The notes under the pieces: generated by a model | What the model was told of the DNA's origin: nothing | The model's input: the letters and a program-made list of their open reading frames with translations, nothing else | The model's database searches: none | Program-made: the position numbers and the translations under genes | Part shown: positions 1 through 4,589 of the stretch, piece by piece | Layout of the letters: every line of letters begins with the position of its first letter | Numbering within the stretch: position 1 is the stretch's first letter | DNA from: Alphaproteobacteria bacterium | Lineage (GTDB): Bacteria; Pseudomonadota; Alphaproteobacteria; Caulobacterales; Caulobacteraceae | Direction: 5' to 3' | NCBI GenBank assembly: GCA_028869395.1 | Contig: JAGWSE010000397.1 | Location: forward strand, 1 to 6,347 | Length of the DNA: 6,347 nucleotides

Positions 1-89
1 CCTGACGCCCGCATCAACGTTGGCTGGGAAGAAGGGTTTCTGAGGGGCTCCAGTCTGGTTGCCGGGCGTGTGCGCCCGCGCCCGACCTG
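1..89. repeat. Direct repeat A, copy 1 (partner at 4014-4102)
   Basis: This stretch aligns without gaps to 4014-4102. I count 11 differences in 89 positions (about 88% identity). The best conserved core is the block GGCTGGGAAGAAGGGTTTCT at 22-41. The differences show no third-codon-position bias in the plus-strand frame, so a protein-coding explanation is weak. The repeat may continue beyond the left edge of the window. The right boundary is sharp: similarity ends after the shared ACCTG at 85-89. The two copies bracket the interval with the toxin-antitoxin genes, the duplicated small gene and the permease fragment, so they may mark an old rearrangement. No transposase or integrase is visible. 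Confidence 0.75.
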
Positions 90-172
90 CCTTATGAGCG
101 GACAGCCGGAAGGACGGACTGGTGATGTCTCAGTCGGATGTCCGGCAAGAGAGGCCCGGCCATGTTGGGCAT

Positions 173-192
173 TACTCTTGCGCGTAGGAGTA
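173..192. promoter_or_regulatory. Imperfect palindrome before vapB, possible operator
   Basis: A 20-bp imperfect inverted repeat with outer arms TACTC and GAGTA pairs at 8 of 10 positions. It ends 13 bp before the vapB start codon. VapB antitoxins usually repress their own promoter by binding a palindrome at this place, so this is a reasonable operator candidate. The right arm overlaps the purine-rich stretch that includes the likely ribosome binding site (AGGA at 192-195). No clear -35/-10 pair could be assigned. Confidence 0.3.
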
Positions 193-205
193 GGAAGTTG
201 GGACC

Positions 206-439
206 ATGCGCATCACGTCCAGAGGGCAAGTGACCATTCCCGCGGAAATCCGCGCGGCGGCGGGACTTCTTCCTCACACCGAGGTGGAAATTGCCTTTGA
301 CGGAAAGGGGGTGCGGATCCTCCGCGCCAGGCGACCCAAGAAGGACAGTCGTGGCGCTCGCGTGGCTGCGCACCCAAGGGGGCGAGGCGACGTCGCGATG
401 AGCACTGACGCCATCGTGGCGCTCACTCGGGAAGACTGA
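206..439 (+). CDS. vapB: VapB-type antitoxin, AbrB/MazE-like fold, orphaned
   Basis: This 77-residue protein is a swapped-hairpin AbrB-fold antitoxin. Residues 1-45 carry the typical DNA-binding beta hairpin with the signature TSRGQVTIPAEIR, and the C-terminus MSTDAIVALTRED matches the toxin-binding tail of VapB proteins paired with PIN-domain toxins. Family members dimerise, bind an operator at their own promoter and neutralise the VapC RNase. The middle (about 46-64) is Arg/Gly/Ala-rich linker. A purine-rich stretch with AGGA lies about 10 bp before the ATG. The stop codon TGA (437-439) directly adjoins the GTG start of the vapC remnant, the usual vapBC operon arrangement. Since vapC is truncated, the antitoxin is probably an orphan. 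It may still repress its promoter or counter a VapC encoded elsewhere. Family assignment is strong; present function is inference. Confidence 0.85.
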   Translation: MRITSRGQVTIPAEIRAAAGLLPHTEVEIAFDGKGVRILRARRPKKDSRGARVAAHPRGRGDVAMSTDAIVALTRED

Positions 440-557
440 GTGACCGCCGTCCTCGTAGACGCCAACATCATTCTGGACATCTTGACCGAAGACGAACGAT
501 GGCTCGCTCGTCGTCTGAAGCGATCGGTCGGGATCCGCCGGCGTTGCTGGTGTCCCG

Positions 558-590
558 GAATTTTCCCGCATCTGAGATGCGCGAAAATGC
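558..590. repeat. Palindrome copy 1 upstream of hipA
   Basis: Positions 560-588 form a palindrome centred on G574 in which 13 of 14 base pairs match. The arms read ATTTTC, one variable base, then CGCATCT on the left, and AGATGCG, one variable base, then GAAAAT on the right. It is the same element as the one at 612-646, and the two centres are 55 bp apart, about five helical turns. Two phased copies before one gene suggest a cooperative operator. The arms are AT-richer than the surroundings. Confidence 0.8.
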
Positions 591-611
591 TTGACCTTCA
601 GAATGCCTTGC

Positions 612-646
612 GGAATTTTCACGCATCTGACATGCGAGATAATTCC
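612..646. repeat. Palindrome copy 2 abutting hipA start, likely operator
   Basis: A 35-bp inverted repeat centred on G629 pairs at 14 of 17 positions, from GGAATT on the left to AATTCC on the right. It shares the blocks GGAATTTTC, CGCATCTGA and ATGCG with copy 1. It ends two bases before the hipA ATG and covers the candidate -10 box, so a protein bound here would block transcription start. Its position and form fit a repressor site for an autoregulated toxin gene. The binding protein is unknown; the N-terminal domain of the downstream protein is one candidate. Confidence 0.8.
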
Positions 647-650
647 AAAT
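616..650 (+). promoter_or_regulatory. Candidate hipA promoter giving a leaderless mRNA
   Basis: GATAAT at 638-643 matches five of six bases of the sigma-70 -10 consensus. TTTTCA at 616-621 (four of six to TTGACA) lies 16 bp upstream. Transcription would start around 649-651, on or next to the A of the ATG. There is no Shine-Dalgarno-like sequence before this ATG, which fits leaderless translation. A second possible -35 (TTGACC, 591-596) lies between the palindromes, but its -10 partner around 614-619 is poor. Confidence 0.4.
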
Positions 651-2493
651 GCCGCTGCATCTCGTCGGCGAGACTATTGCTGCCAAGCCGGCCCATCTGA
701 GAGCCGATCGCGGCGAACTCCTGCAACTTATCCGCGGTGTCTATGTCGATGCGGAGGAGGAAATCGACACCGTCCTGCTCGGCCACGCGGTGCGGATCGC
801 TCACTACCTATACCCACATGCCTATCTATCCTCGGCGAGTGCGGTCCTCGTCGCGCCGCTTGCGGACGGACGGCTATTTATCTCGGGGCGACGCAACCAG
901 CGCACTCGCCTGAGGGCCCTGGAGATCGTCCAGAACCAGGCGCCCCCCGCGCCCTCACTGGCTCCAGCCGTTGTCGGCGACGATCTCGGCGAACTCCGGG
1001 TGCAGGCGTCGACCCCCCGGCAGCGGTTCCTGGAGTCCTTTCGTCTCCGCAGCGAGCACGCCGCGGCCTTTACGCCGGATATGAAGGCGGAAACCGCCGA
1101 ACGGCTCGTCGCGGAATACGGATCGCCGGCCGAAGCAGCCGATGCGCTCTGGGCGCTGGCTCGCGAGAACCAATGGTACCGGGAAGGGGAGGCCGCCGAG
1201 CGTTACCTCCTTACCCGACCGGGCTCGGGCAAGACGCCGGCCAACAAGGCGGCCCTGGAACTTACCGTCGCCTGGCACGGCGACCCCCTCGGCAAGCTCC
1301 GGCACGACGGGTTCGAGTGGCGCTGGGCCACGGGAAAGACTGCGGCGCCGACGCTGGTCCAGGAGACCGTCCCGGGTCGGCTGCCTCCCATGATCGAATC
1401 TCTTCTGCCGGAGGGGTGGCTCGCCCAGGTGCTCCATGAACGCGACGCCCGTGAGGCTTTGCGCCAAGGCCGCCGCTACATGTCAAACATAACCATCGCG
1501 CCTACGCCCGAGGAGATCGAGGCGCTCCCCGCCGACATCCTGCAAGCCGATCTGCAGGCCTTCACGAGGGCCGGCGCCTTCACAGGCGTCTATGCCGGAC
1601 CTGGGCGTGGTGAACTGGAGGAGAGCTTCGAGCACAGCCTGGCCCAGCTCTTCGTTCGGTCGGAGACCCCGCGCCTGTCCGGTGTGCAGATCAAGGCGCC
1701 CATGTGCCTGACGCCCGCCGGCGACCTCGTTCCGGCCGTGGACCTTCCCTTCACTCACATCCTGAAGCCCGCGGGATCAGCAGGTTTCGAGTCCCTGCCT
1801 GTTGTCGAATGGATCTGCCTTCAACTCGCCGGCGCGGCGGGGCTCGAGGTCCCGCCGACAGCGCTTGCCGCCATGCCGGACGGCATGCCGCCGGCGCTTG
1901 TCGTGCAGCGCTTCGACATCCGTCGCGATCCACAGGACCGCCGACGGCTCGCCTTGGAAGACATGTGCGCAGTCCTTGGCGTCCCTGCCGCAGCCAAGTA
2001 CGACGCCACCATCGAACGCGTCGGGCGAGGGATCCGGCCCCTGTCCACTGATCCCGCCGCCGACATGGACAATCTGTTCCGGCGCGCCCTGTTCGCCTGG
2101 CTGGTGGCCGACGGGGACATGCACCTCAAGAACCTGGCGCTCCTGAAGGTCGCCCCGCCTGAGGGGCGCCGGTTTGAGAGCGTCCGCCTGGCGCCCGCCT
2201 ATGACGCGGTCTGCACCCGCGTGTTTCCGGGCCTTTCTGGCGATCGCATGGCGCTGAAGGTCGCCGGAAAGGACGACCGGCTGGCTCGGCGCGAGTTTCT
2301 GGGACTGGCGCGCACACTCGACGTGCCGCAAGCTGCGGCTGAGAAGGCGCTGGACCAGATGGTCGGCAAGGTGGGCGCGGCGCTCGCGGCCGGTGTCGAC
2401 CTGCCTCAACCGGCAAGGGATTGGGCTCCGGCTAAGGACGTGGTCGCCAAGGTCGTGACGATCGTCGGCGAACGCATTTCCAACCTGACCTAA
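649..2493 (+). CDS. hipA: HipA-family kinase with N-terminal AbiEi-like region
   Basis: This 614-residue protein ends in a HipA-type Ser/Thr kinase domain. HipA toxins phosphorylate aminoacyl-tRNA synthetases or related targets and slow growth. Visible motifs: LSGVQIK (343-349, with Ser344 at the place of the autophosphorylated Ser of E. coli HipA), HILKP with the ATP-binding Lys373, QRFD (420-423), LEDMC (436-440), the catalytic DMHLKN (Asp490, Asn495) and LAPAYD with the metal-binding Asp519. Residues about 203-300 (GDPLGKL, LLPEGW) resemble the HipA N-terminal subdomain. Residues 1-190 are extra: RGVYV (29-33) and the following SSASAVL and RNQRTRLR region look like AbiEi-type antitoxin/regulator proteins, although the winged-helix part before RGVYV is short. 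Usual HipA length is about 400-440. The ATG is fixed by an in-frame TAA at 640-642. No hipB-like gene adjoins it. Kinase assignment is firm; the AbiEi likeness is by eye. Confidence 0.92.
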   Translation: MPLHLVGETIAAKPAHLRADRGELLQLIRGVYVDAEEEIDTVLLGHAVRIAHYLYPHAYLSSASAVLVAPLADGRLFISGRRNQRTRLRALEIVQNQAPPAPSLAPAVVGDDLGELRVQASTPRQRFLESFRLRSEHAAAFTPDMKAETAERLVAEYGSPAEAADALWALARENQWYREGEAAERYLLTRPGSGKTPANKAALELTVAWHGDPLGKLRHDGFEWRWATGKTAAPTLVQETVPGRLPPMIESLLPEGWLAQVLHERDAREALRQGRRYMSNITIAPTPEEIEALPADILQADLQAFTRAGAFTGVYAGPGRGELEESFEHSLAQLFVRSETPRLSGVQIKAPMCLTPAGDLVPAVDLPFTHILKPAGSAGFESLPVVEWICLQLAGAAGLEVPPTALAAMPDGMPPALVVQRFDIRRDPQDRRRLALEDMCAVLGVPAAAKYDATIERVGRGIRPLSTDPAADMDNLFRRALFAWLVADGDMHLKNLALLKVAPPEGRRFESVRLAPAYDAVCTRVFPGLSGDRMALKVAGKDDRLARREFLGLARTLDVPQAAAEKALDQMVGKVGAALAAGVDLPQPARDWAPAKDVVAKVVTIVGERISNLT

Positions 2494-2508
2494 CCGGCGC
2501 TGGGTGTT

Positions 2509-2748
2509 TCATCTGGCCTGGGCTCGCCGCCAGAGAGGGAAGGGGATGACCTTGGCGGCCCCGCGCCTGCGCCGCGGTGCGTCCGGGGCGCGGGCGGCGA
2601 GGAGCCGCGCGATCCGGCGCTCGAGGTCCCTACCGCGCCGGGCGCCGCGATGGAGGACGAGCGCCAGGACCGCGAGCGCGCCCAGGCGCGCGGCGGTCAG
2701 GACGGCGTACATCCCGTGCGCCCACGGCGCGTCCGGTCCGAGGGCCAT
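2509..2748 (-). CDS. Small single-pass membrane protein, duplicate copy 1
   Basis: A 79-residue ORF that I do not recognise. Residues 11-33 form one hydrophobic segment after a short Pro-rich start. An Arg-rich amphipathic stretch follows (about 34-54, with DLERRIARLL), then a basic tail containing AKVIPFPL. It duplicates the 84-residue ORF at 5283-5537. Both keep the frame open, but of 14 base changes in the 253-bp repeat about six are silent and the rest cause six amino-acid changes (A7P, V31L, L32H, G39R, P55L, W73R in the direction copy 1 to copy 2). This shows little purifying selection. Its 3' end is replaced: after the shared QAR a new TGA ends it, five codons earlier than the other copy. 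No clear ribosome binding site. It converges on hipA with 15 bp between the stops. It may be a decaying copy. Confidence 0.45.
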   Translation of the reverse strand: MALGPDAPWAHGMYAVLTAARLGALAVLALVLHRGARRGRDLERRIARLLAARAPDAPRRRRGAAKVIPFPLWRRAQAR

Positions 2749-2764
2749 GGGGCTTTGGTTGGCT
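2512..2764. repeat. Direct repeat B, copy 1 (partner at 5301-5553)
   Basis: These 253 bp align without gaps to 5301-5553 at a constant offset of 2789, with 14 differences counted by eye (about 94% identity). The repeat covers nearly the whole small membrane-protein gene plus 16 bp upstream of its ATG. The left edge falls inside the coding frame, one codon before the stop of this copy, so the unit was not copied as an intact gene with its 3' end. This edge is only 18 bp from the hipA stop, which places a recombination junction at about 2511/2512. Confidence 0.9.
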
Positions 2765-2769
2765 GGCGC

Positions 2770-2913
2770 ATGCCGCCGCTCGAACGGCTCGCGCCGGTGC
2801 GGATGAGCGCCGGCGAGAAGCTCTGGATGGGCGTGCTGCGCGGCTACCTCGTCCTGTCCGGGGGGCTCGTCCTCGTCCGCATCGTCCAGCTGGCGCTCGG
2901 CGGCCACGGCTAG
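2770..2913 (+). CDS. Small membrane protein, 47 residues, unknown function
   Basis: The peptide has a short basic N-terminus and then KLWMGVLRGYLVLSGGLVLV, continuing RIVQLAL, which gives one membrane segment at about residues 19-43. The motif of a charged start followed by EKLWMGVLRGYL is reminiscent of small uncharacterised alphaproteobacterial membrane proteins; this is memory, not a search. A second in-frame ATG at 2803 would give 36 residues beginning MSAGEKLW and may be the real start; neither has a strong ribosome binding site. The longer open frame to the left belongs to repeat B on the other strand and was left out. It diverges from the small gene at 2509-2748 with 21 bp between the two starts, so a shared divergent promoter is possible. 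Confidence 0.5.
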   Translation: MPPLERLAPVRMSAGEKLWMGVLRGYLVLSGGLVLVRIVQLALGGHG

Positions 2914-2972
2914 GCGCGGCCGCGCAGGACGGCCCGGGAGGTGCGGCCGGCCGGTCTTCGCGGGCGGGCCCG

Positions 2973-3572
2973 TCAGGAGGGCGGCGCGGCGGGGCCGGCT
3001 CGACTGGGGCCGGCTCGAGTTGACCCGGGATCGGGCTTCCAGGGGCTGATGATCAGGTTCACGTTGGGACCCGCGTGCTTCATCAACAGGGCGCGCAGGC
3101 GGGCCGCGCGGCCGGTGTGCAGCAGGCGCGTCCGCCAGCCGCCTTCCACCAGCTCCGGGATCAGCACTCCGATCGGACGGCCGGGCGCCTCCGCCGACAG
3201 CTTGTCGACGAACTTGAGCAACGGGGCGTGCATCTCGCGGTAGGGCGCCGGCAGCAGCACCAGGCGCGGCGCCGTCGCCCCGCGGGCCTCGGCGGGGGCG
3301 GCCACCGCCTCGCGCCACTGCGCCTTCAGGGCCGCGCCGTCGTCCTCCGCCTCCGGGCCCTCCAGGCGGTTCAGGTGAACGGCGATGACGTCGCGCGTCA
3401 GGCTCATGGCGAAGCGGATCGCTGCATCCGTCATCTTCGACCTCTGCTCCACCGCCACCCGCAGGATGGGGGGCGCGAGCTCGCCGATCTCGAGGGGACC
3501 GGTGACGGCGAGGGCCGACCTATATTGCCTTCTCCTGACTGCAGGGCTGGCGCTGACCGCGAGCGATTCCAT
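2973..3572 (-). CDS. Usp-like C-terminal domain of an APC permease, 5'-truncated
   Basis: Residues about 34-180 of this 199-residue ORF resemble the cytosolic, Usp-like C-terminal domain of large APC-superfamily amino-acid permeases. Visible pieces are APPILRVAVEQ, RFAMSLTRDVIAVHLNRLEG, PRLVLLPAPYREMHAPLLKF, RPIGVLIPELVEGGW and LHTGRAARLRALLM, ending in ISPWKP. In those permeases about twelve membrane helices come first. Here the first 33 residues are not hydrophobic and no membrane domain is found upstream, so the gene is either a 5'-truncated remnant or a solo domain. The frame is fully open, which suggests recent truncation or retained use. The ATG at 3572 is preceded by a weak GGTAGGTG; GTG at 3578 and an internal ATG before TDAAIRF are alternatives. 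The tail after WKP is low-complexity (RAGPSRAGP) and not family-like. Substrate or role cannot be inferred. Confidence 0.6.
   Translation of the reverse strand: MESLAVSASPAVRRRQYRSALAVTGPLEIGELAPPILRVAVEQRSKMTDAAIRFAMSLTRDVIAVHLNRLEGPEAEDDGAALKAQWREAVAAPAEARGATAPRLVLLPAPYREMHAPLLKFVDKLSAEAPGRPIGVLIPELVEGGWRTRLLHTGRAARLRALLMKHAGPNVNLIISPWKPDPGSTRAGPSRAGPAAPPS
2991..3020. repeat. 15-bp tandem duplication, two copies
   Basis: GGGGCCGGCTCGACT (2991-3005) is followed directly by GGGGCCGGCTCGAGT (3006-3020), one base different. It encodes the RAGP repeat in the non-conserved tail of the Usp-like ORF and probably arose by slippage. Confidence 0.75.
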
Positions 3573-3930
3573 GGTCACCTACCGTCTGAGAGCGCGCGCA
3601 GGGCGGGGCGATCAGCTCGCTGGTCCTGACGTAGGCGCCCCCCTTTCCGTGGAAGGCCCGCTCGGCGCCGGCACGCCGCCGCCGATCGGAGCGCATGCGC
3701 CGGACTTCAGTGAGGCGAGGCCGGTCGGCGGCCGCTGGATTGGTCCATCTGGCGGCGCTGACGGTCCTGGTTGTCAGCTCGGCCCGGGCGTCGCGGGCCC
3801 GTGCGGGTGAGGGCCGCGGGTCCAGCGAAGCGCCCGGCGGATACCCTTGGAGCGGGGCGGGGCGTGACCGCGCGCGGGAGCGCCGGGAACGGCCTCCTCC
3901 TCGACATGGGCTTCACCTTCAGCCCCGTAG
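3573..3930. other. Stretch without a convincing gene
   Basis: Open frames exist here on both strands, but they have the Arg/Gly/Ala/Pro-rich composition expected of random high-GC sequence and no recognisable domain. One plus-strand frame from 3695 begins with a hydrophobic, signal-like segment (LVHLAALTVLVVSS) but then turns into unstructured sequence. I see no RNA gene, terminator or promoter that can be supported. If the missing membrane domain of the APC permease was once here, nothing of it remains readable. Confidence 0.5.
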
Positions 3931-4002
3931 CTAGCGAAGCCGGCGCGCCGCCGCCTCTGCGGCTTCCGCCGCCCGCAGTGCGCGGAACCAGTAATCGTCC
4001 AC
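3931..4002 (-). CDS. Possible micro-ORF with a strong ribosome binding site
   Basis: On the minus strand a perfect AGGAGG (4011-4016) lies eight bases before a GTG at 4002 that opens a 23-codon frame starting MDDYWFRALRAAEAAEAAAR, ending at TAG. The Ala/Glu/Arg composition favours one short helix. It may be a real micropeptide, or the 5' end of a decayed longer gene whose frame closed at the TAG. Direct repeat A copy 2 begins at 4014, so the sequence just upstream of this ORF is also present at the left edge of the window. No family is recognised and the call is weak. Confidence 0.2.
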   Translation of the reverse strand: MDDYWFRALRAAEAAEAAARRLR

Positions 4003-4013
4003 GATGGCATCCT

Positions 4014-4102
4014 CCTGGCGCCCGCCTCCACGCAGGCTGGGAAGAAGGGTTTCTGAGCGGCTCCAGGCTGGTTACCGGGCGTGTGCGCCGGCCCTCGACC
4101 TG
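4014..4102. repeat. Direct repeat A, copy 2 (partner at 1-89)
   Basis: Gap-free match to 1-89 at about 88% identity. It lies between the micro-ORF (upstream of it, as read on the minus strand) and the FNR/FixK-type box at 4131-4148. Both copies contain GGGCG or GGCG, then TGTG, then CGCC, a small potential hairpin (69-82 and 4083-4094), conserved despite flanking changes. Function unknown. Confidence 0.75.
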
Positions 4103-4130
4103 ACTGGCGATCGCACCGACGCCGGGACTG

Positions 4131-4148
4131 CCTTGACCCATGTCAAGG
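4131..4148 (+). promoter_or_regulatory. FNR/FixK-type binding site
   Basis: CCTTGACCCATGTCAAGG is an inverted repeat with seven-base arms and contains TTGA-N6-TCAA at 4133-4146, the recognised half-sites of FNR, FixK and related CRP-family regulators in alphaproteobacteria. I found no other such site in the window. Its centre (4139.5) lies about 41 bp before the predicted transcription start near 4180-4181, the standard place for class II activation by these proteins. Low-oxygen or redox-dependent induction of the following small gene is the natural inference. Confidence 0.65.
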
Positions 4149-4167
4149 CCTCGCGTGGGGCGGGGGC

Positions 4168-4173
4168 TAGATT
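4168..4173 (+). promoter_or_regulatory. Candidate -10 box of FNR/FixK-dependent promoter
   Basis: TAGATT matches four of six bases of TATAAT and stands where the -10 element belongs relative to the box at 4131-4148. No good -35 element is present, which is normal when an activator occupies that position. Start of transcription is predicted at about 4180-4181, giving a leader of only 13-14 bases that still contains the ribosome binding site. Confidence 0.5.
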
Positions 4174-4193
4174 GCGCCGCCTGGAAGGCCGCC

Positions 4194-4394
4194 ATGACGC
4201 ACCTCCCGTCCTTCACGAAGAGCCGCGGAGCCCGCGGATGGACGCGGCGGCTCCGCCCAAGTCGGCTCGAGAGGCCGCTGGAGATAATCGTCGTTATCCT
4301 GTTGGCGCTCATGCTGGCCTATCTCGCCGGGGCGATGTTGGGCGCTGCTGGTCCGCAGACGCCCAGGATCCAGATCGGCGGGCCTCGCGCCTGA
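4194..4394 (+). CDS. Small membrane protein under FNR/FixK-type promoter
   Basis: This 66-residue protein is not recognised as a named family. A basic N-terminus (1-28, eight Arg and one Lys) is followed by one hydrophobic helix, LEIIVVILLALMLAYLAGAM (29-48), and a short Gly/Pro-rich tail; by the positive-inside rule the N-terminus should face the cytoplasm. The ATG at 4194 is chosen because GGAAGG (4183-4188) lies five bases before it and the predicted transcript starts at about 4180; the longer frame from the GTG at 4140 would begin inside the regulator site. Two stop codons in tandem (TGA TAG) end it. The promoter suggests a role in low-oxygen or redox adaptation, for example as a small accessory subunit of a membrane complex, but the target is unknown. 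Confidence 0.65.
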   Translation: MTHLPSFTKSRGARGWTRRLRPSRLERPLEIIVVILLALMLAYLAGAMLGAAGPQTPRIQIGGPRA

Positions 4395-4552
4395 TAGTGT
4401 CCTTGCGGCGCACCCGCGCTCTTTCAGCGATCTCTGGGCCGGCGATCCGGGCCGACCGCGCGCTATCGCAATGGCCGCCCCTCCCCGAGGTGAACGAACG
4501 ACAACCTTGGGGTCCGGCCGGGTTAAGCAAGGAAGTCCCAATGTCTCTCCCA

Positions 4553-4574
4553 GGGCGCCGGAGCTCCGGCGTCC
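4553..4574 (+). promoter_or_regulatory. GC-rich hairpin in the leader of the secreted-protein gene
   Basis: CGCCGGAG followed by CTCCGGCG (4556-4571) is a perfect 16-bp palindrome, extended by one G-T and two G-C pairs to 4553-4574. As RNA it can form a stem of nine pairs with an AGCT loop, ending three bases before the AGGAGA ribosome binding site at 4578-4583. It could affect translation start or mRNA stability, or be a protein-binding site in DNA. No U-tract follows, so it is not a typical terminator. Confidence 0.4.
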
Positions 4575-4589
4575 CACAGGAGACATCCG

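Larger units (their letters stand above)
440..700 (+). pseudogene. vapC: Truncated VapC (PIN-domain RNase) remnant
   Basis: The frame starts with GTG at 440, directly after the vapB stop. The first residues, MTAVLVDANIILDILTEDER followed by Trp, match the N-terminus of VapC toxins, including the first catalytic Asp in the VDAN motif (residue 8). Recognisable similarity stops near 502. The rest of the open frame is low-complexity Arg/Cys-rich sequence that reads through the two palindromes and overlaps the hipA start by 52 bp, so it is not PIN sequence. A functional VapC has about 130-140 residues and needs further acidic residues in the middle and C-terminal part, all missing here. It is therefore a non-functional 5' fragment. 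The frame is given to its stop at 700, but only about 440-502 is real vapC. The break probably arose when the hipA unit arrived or by a deletion between the two. Confidence 0.7.

Noticed and set aside
99..144. CGGACA ... TGTCCG inverted repeat before vapB as operator
   Set aside because: Only six-base arms with a 34-base gap and far from the start; the palindrome at 173-192 is a better candidate.
558..646. Two similar palindromic repeats as a CRISPR array
   Set aside because: Only two copies, imperfectly matched, about 20 bp between them, no cas genes; an operator pair before hipA explains them better.
591..1439. 282-residue plus-strand open frame overlapping hipA
   Set aside because: Arg/Gly/Pro-rich shadow of the hipA frame in high-GC DNA, with no domain; hipA motifs clearly define the real frame.
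1777..2409. 210-residue minus-strand open frame inside hipA
   Set aside because: Opposite-strand shadow of a conserved kinase domain; no recognisable sequence or ribosome binding site.
3007..3034. Second FNR/FixK-like site (TTGACCCGGGATCGG)
   Set aside because: The right half-site is ATCG rather than TCAA and it lies in the tail of the Usp-like ORF with no promoter nearby.
2509..3318. Long minus-strand frame extending the small membrane-protein gene upstream
   Set aside because: Comparison with the second copy shows the shared unit starts at the ATG at 2748. Upstream codons overlap two better-supported ORFs and are Arg/Pro-rich.
3695..3934. 79-residue plus-strand frame with a signal-like hydrophobic start
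   Set aside because: After the hydrophobic segment the sequence is typical random high-GC translation, and there is no ribosome binding site of note.
1..4102. Insertion sequence or transposon defined by repeat A
   Set aside because: No transposase, integrase, terminal inverted repeats or target-site duplication visible; kept only as a possible island boundary.
3707..4312. 201-residue minus-strand frame across repeat A copy 2 and the FNR/FixK-type promoter
   Set aside because: Shadow composition, runs antisense through a well-formed promoter and small gene, no domain.
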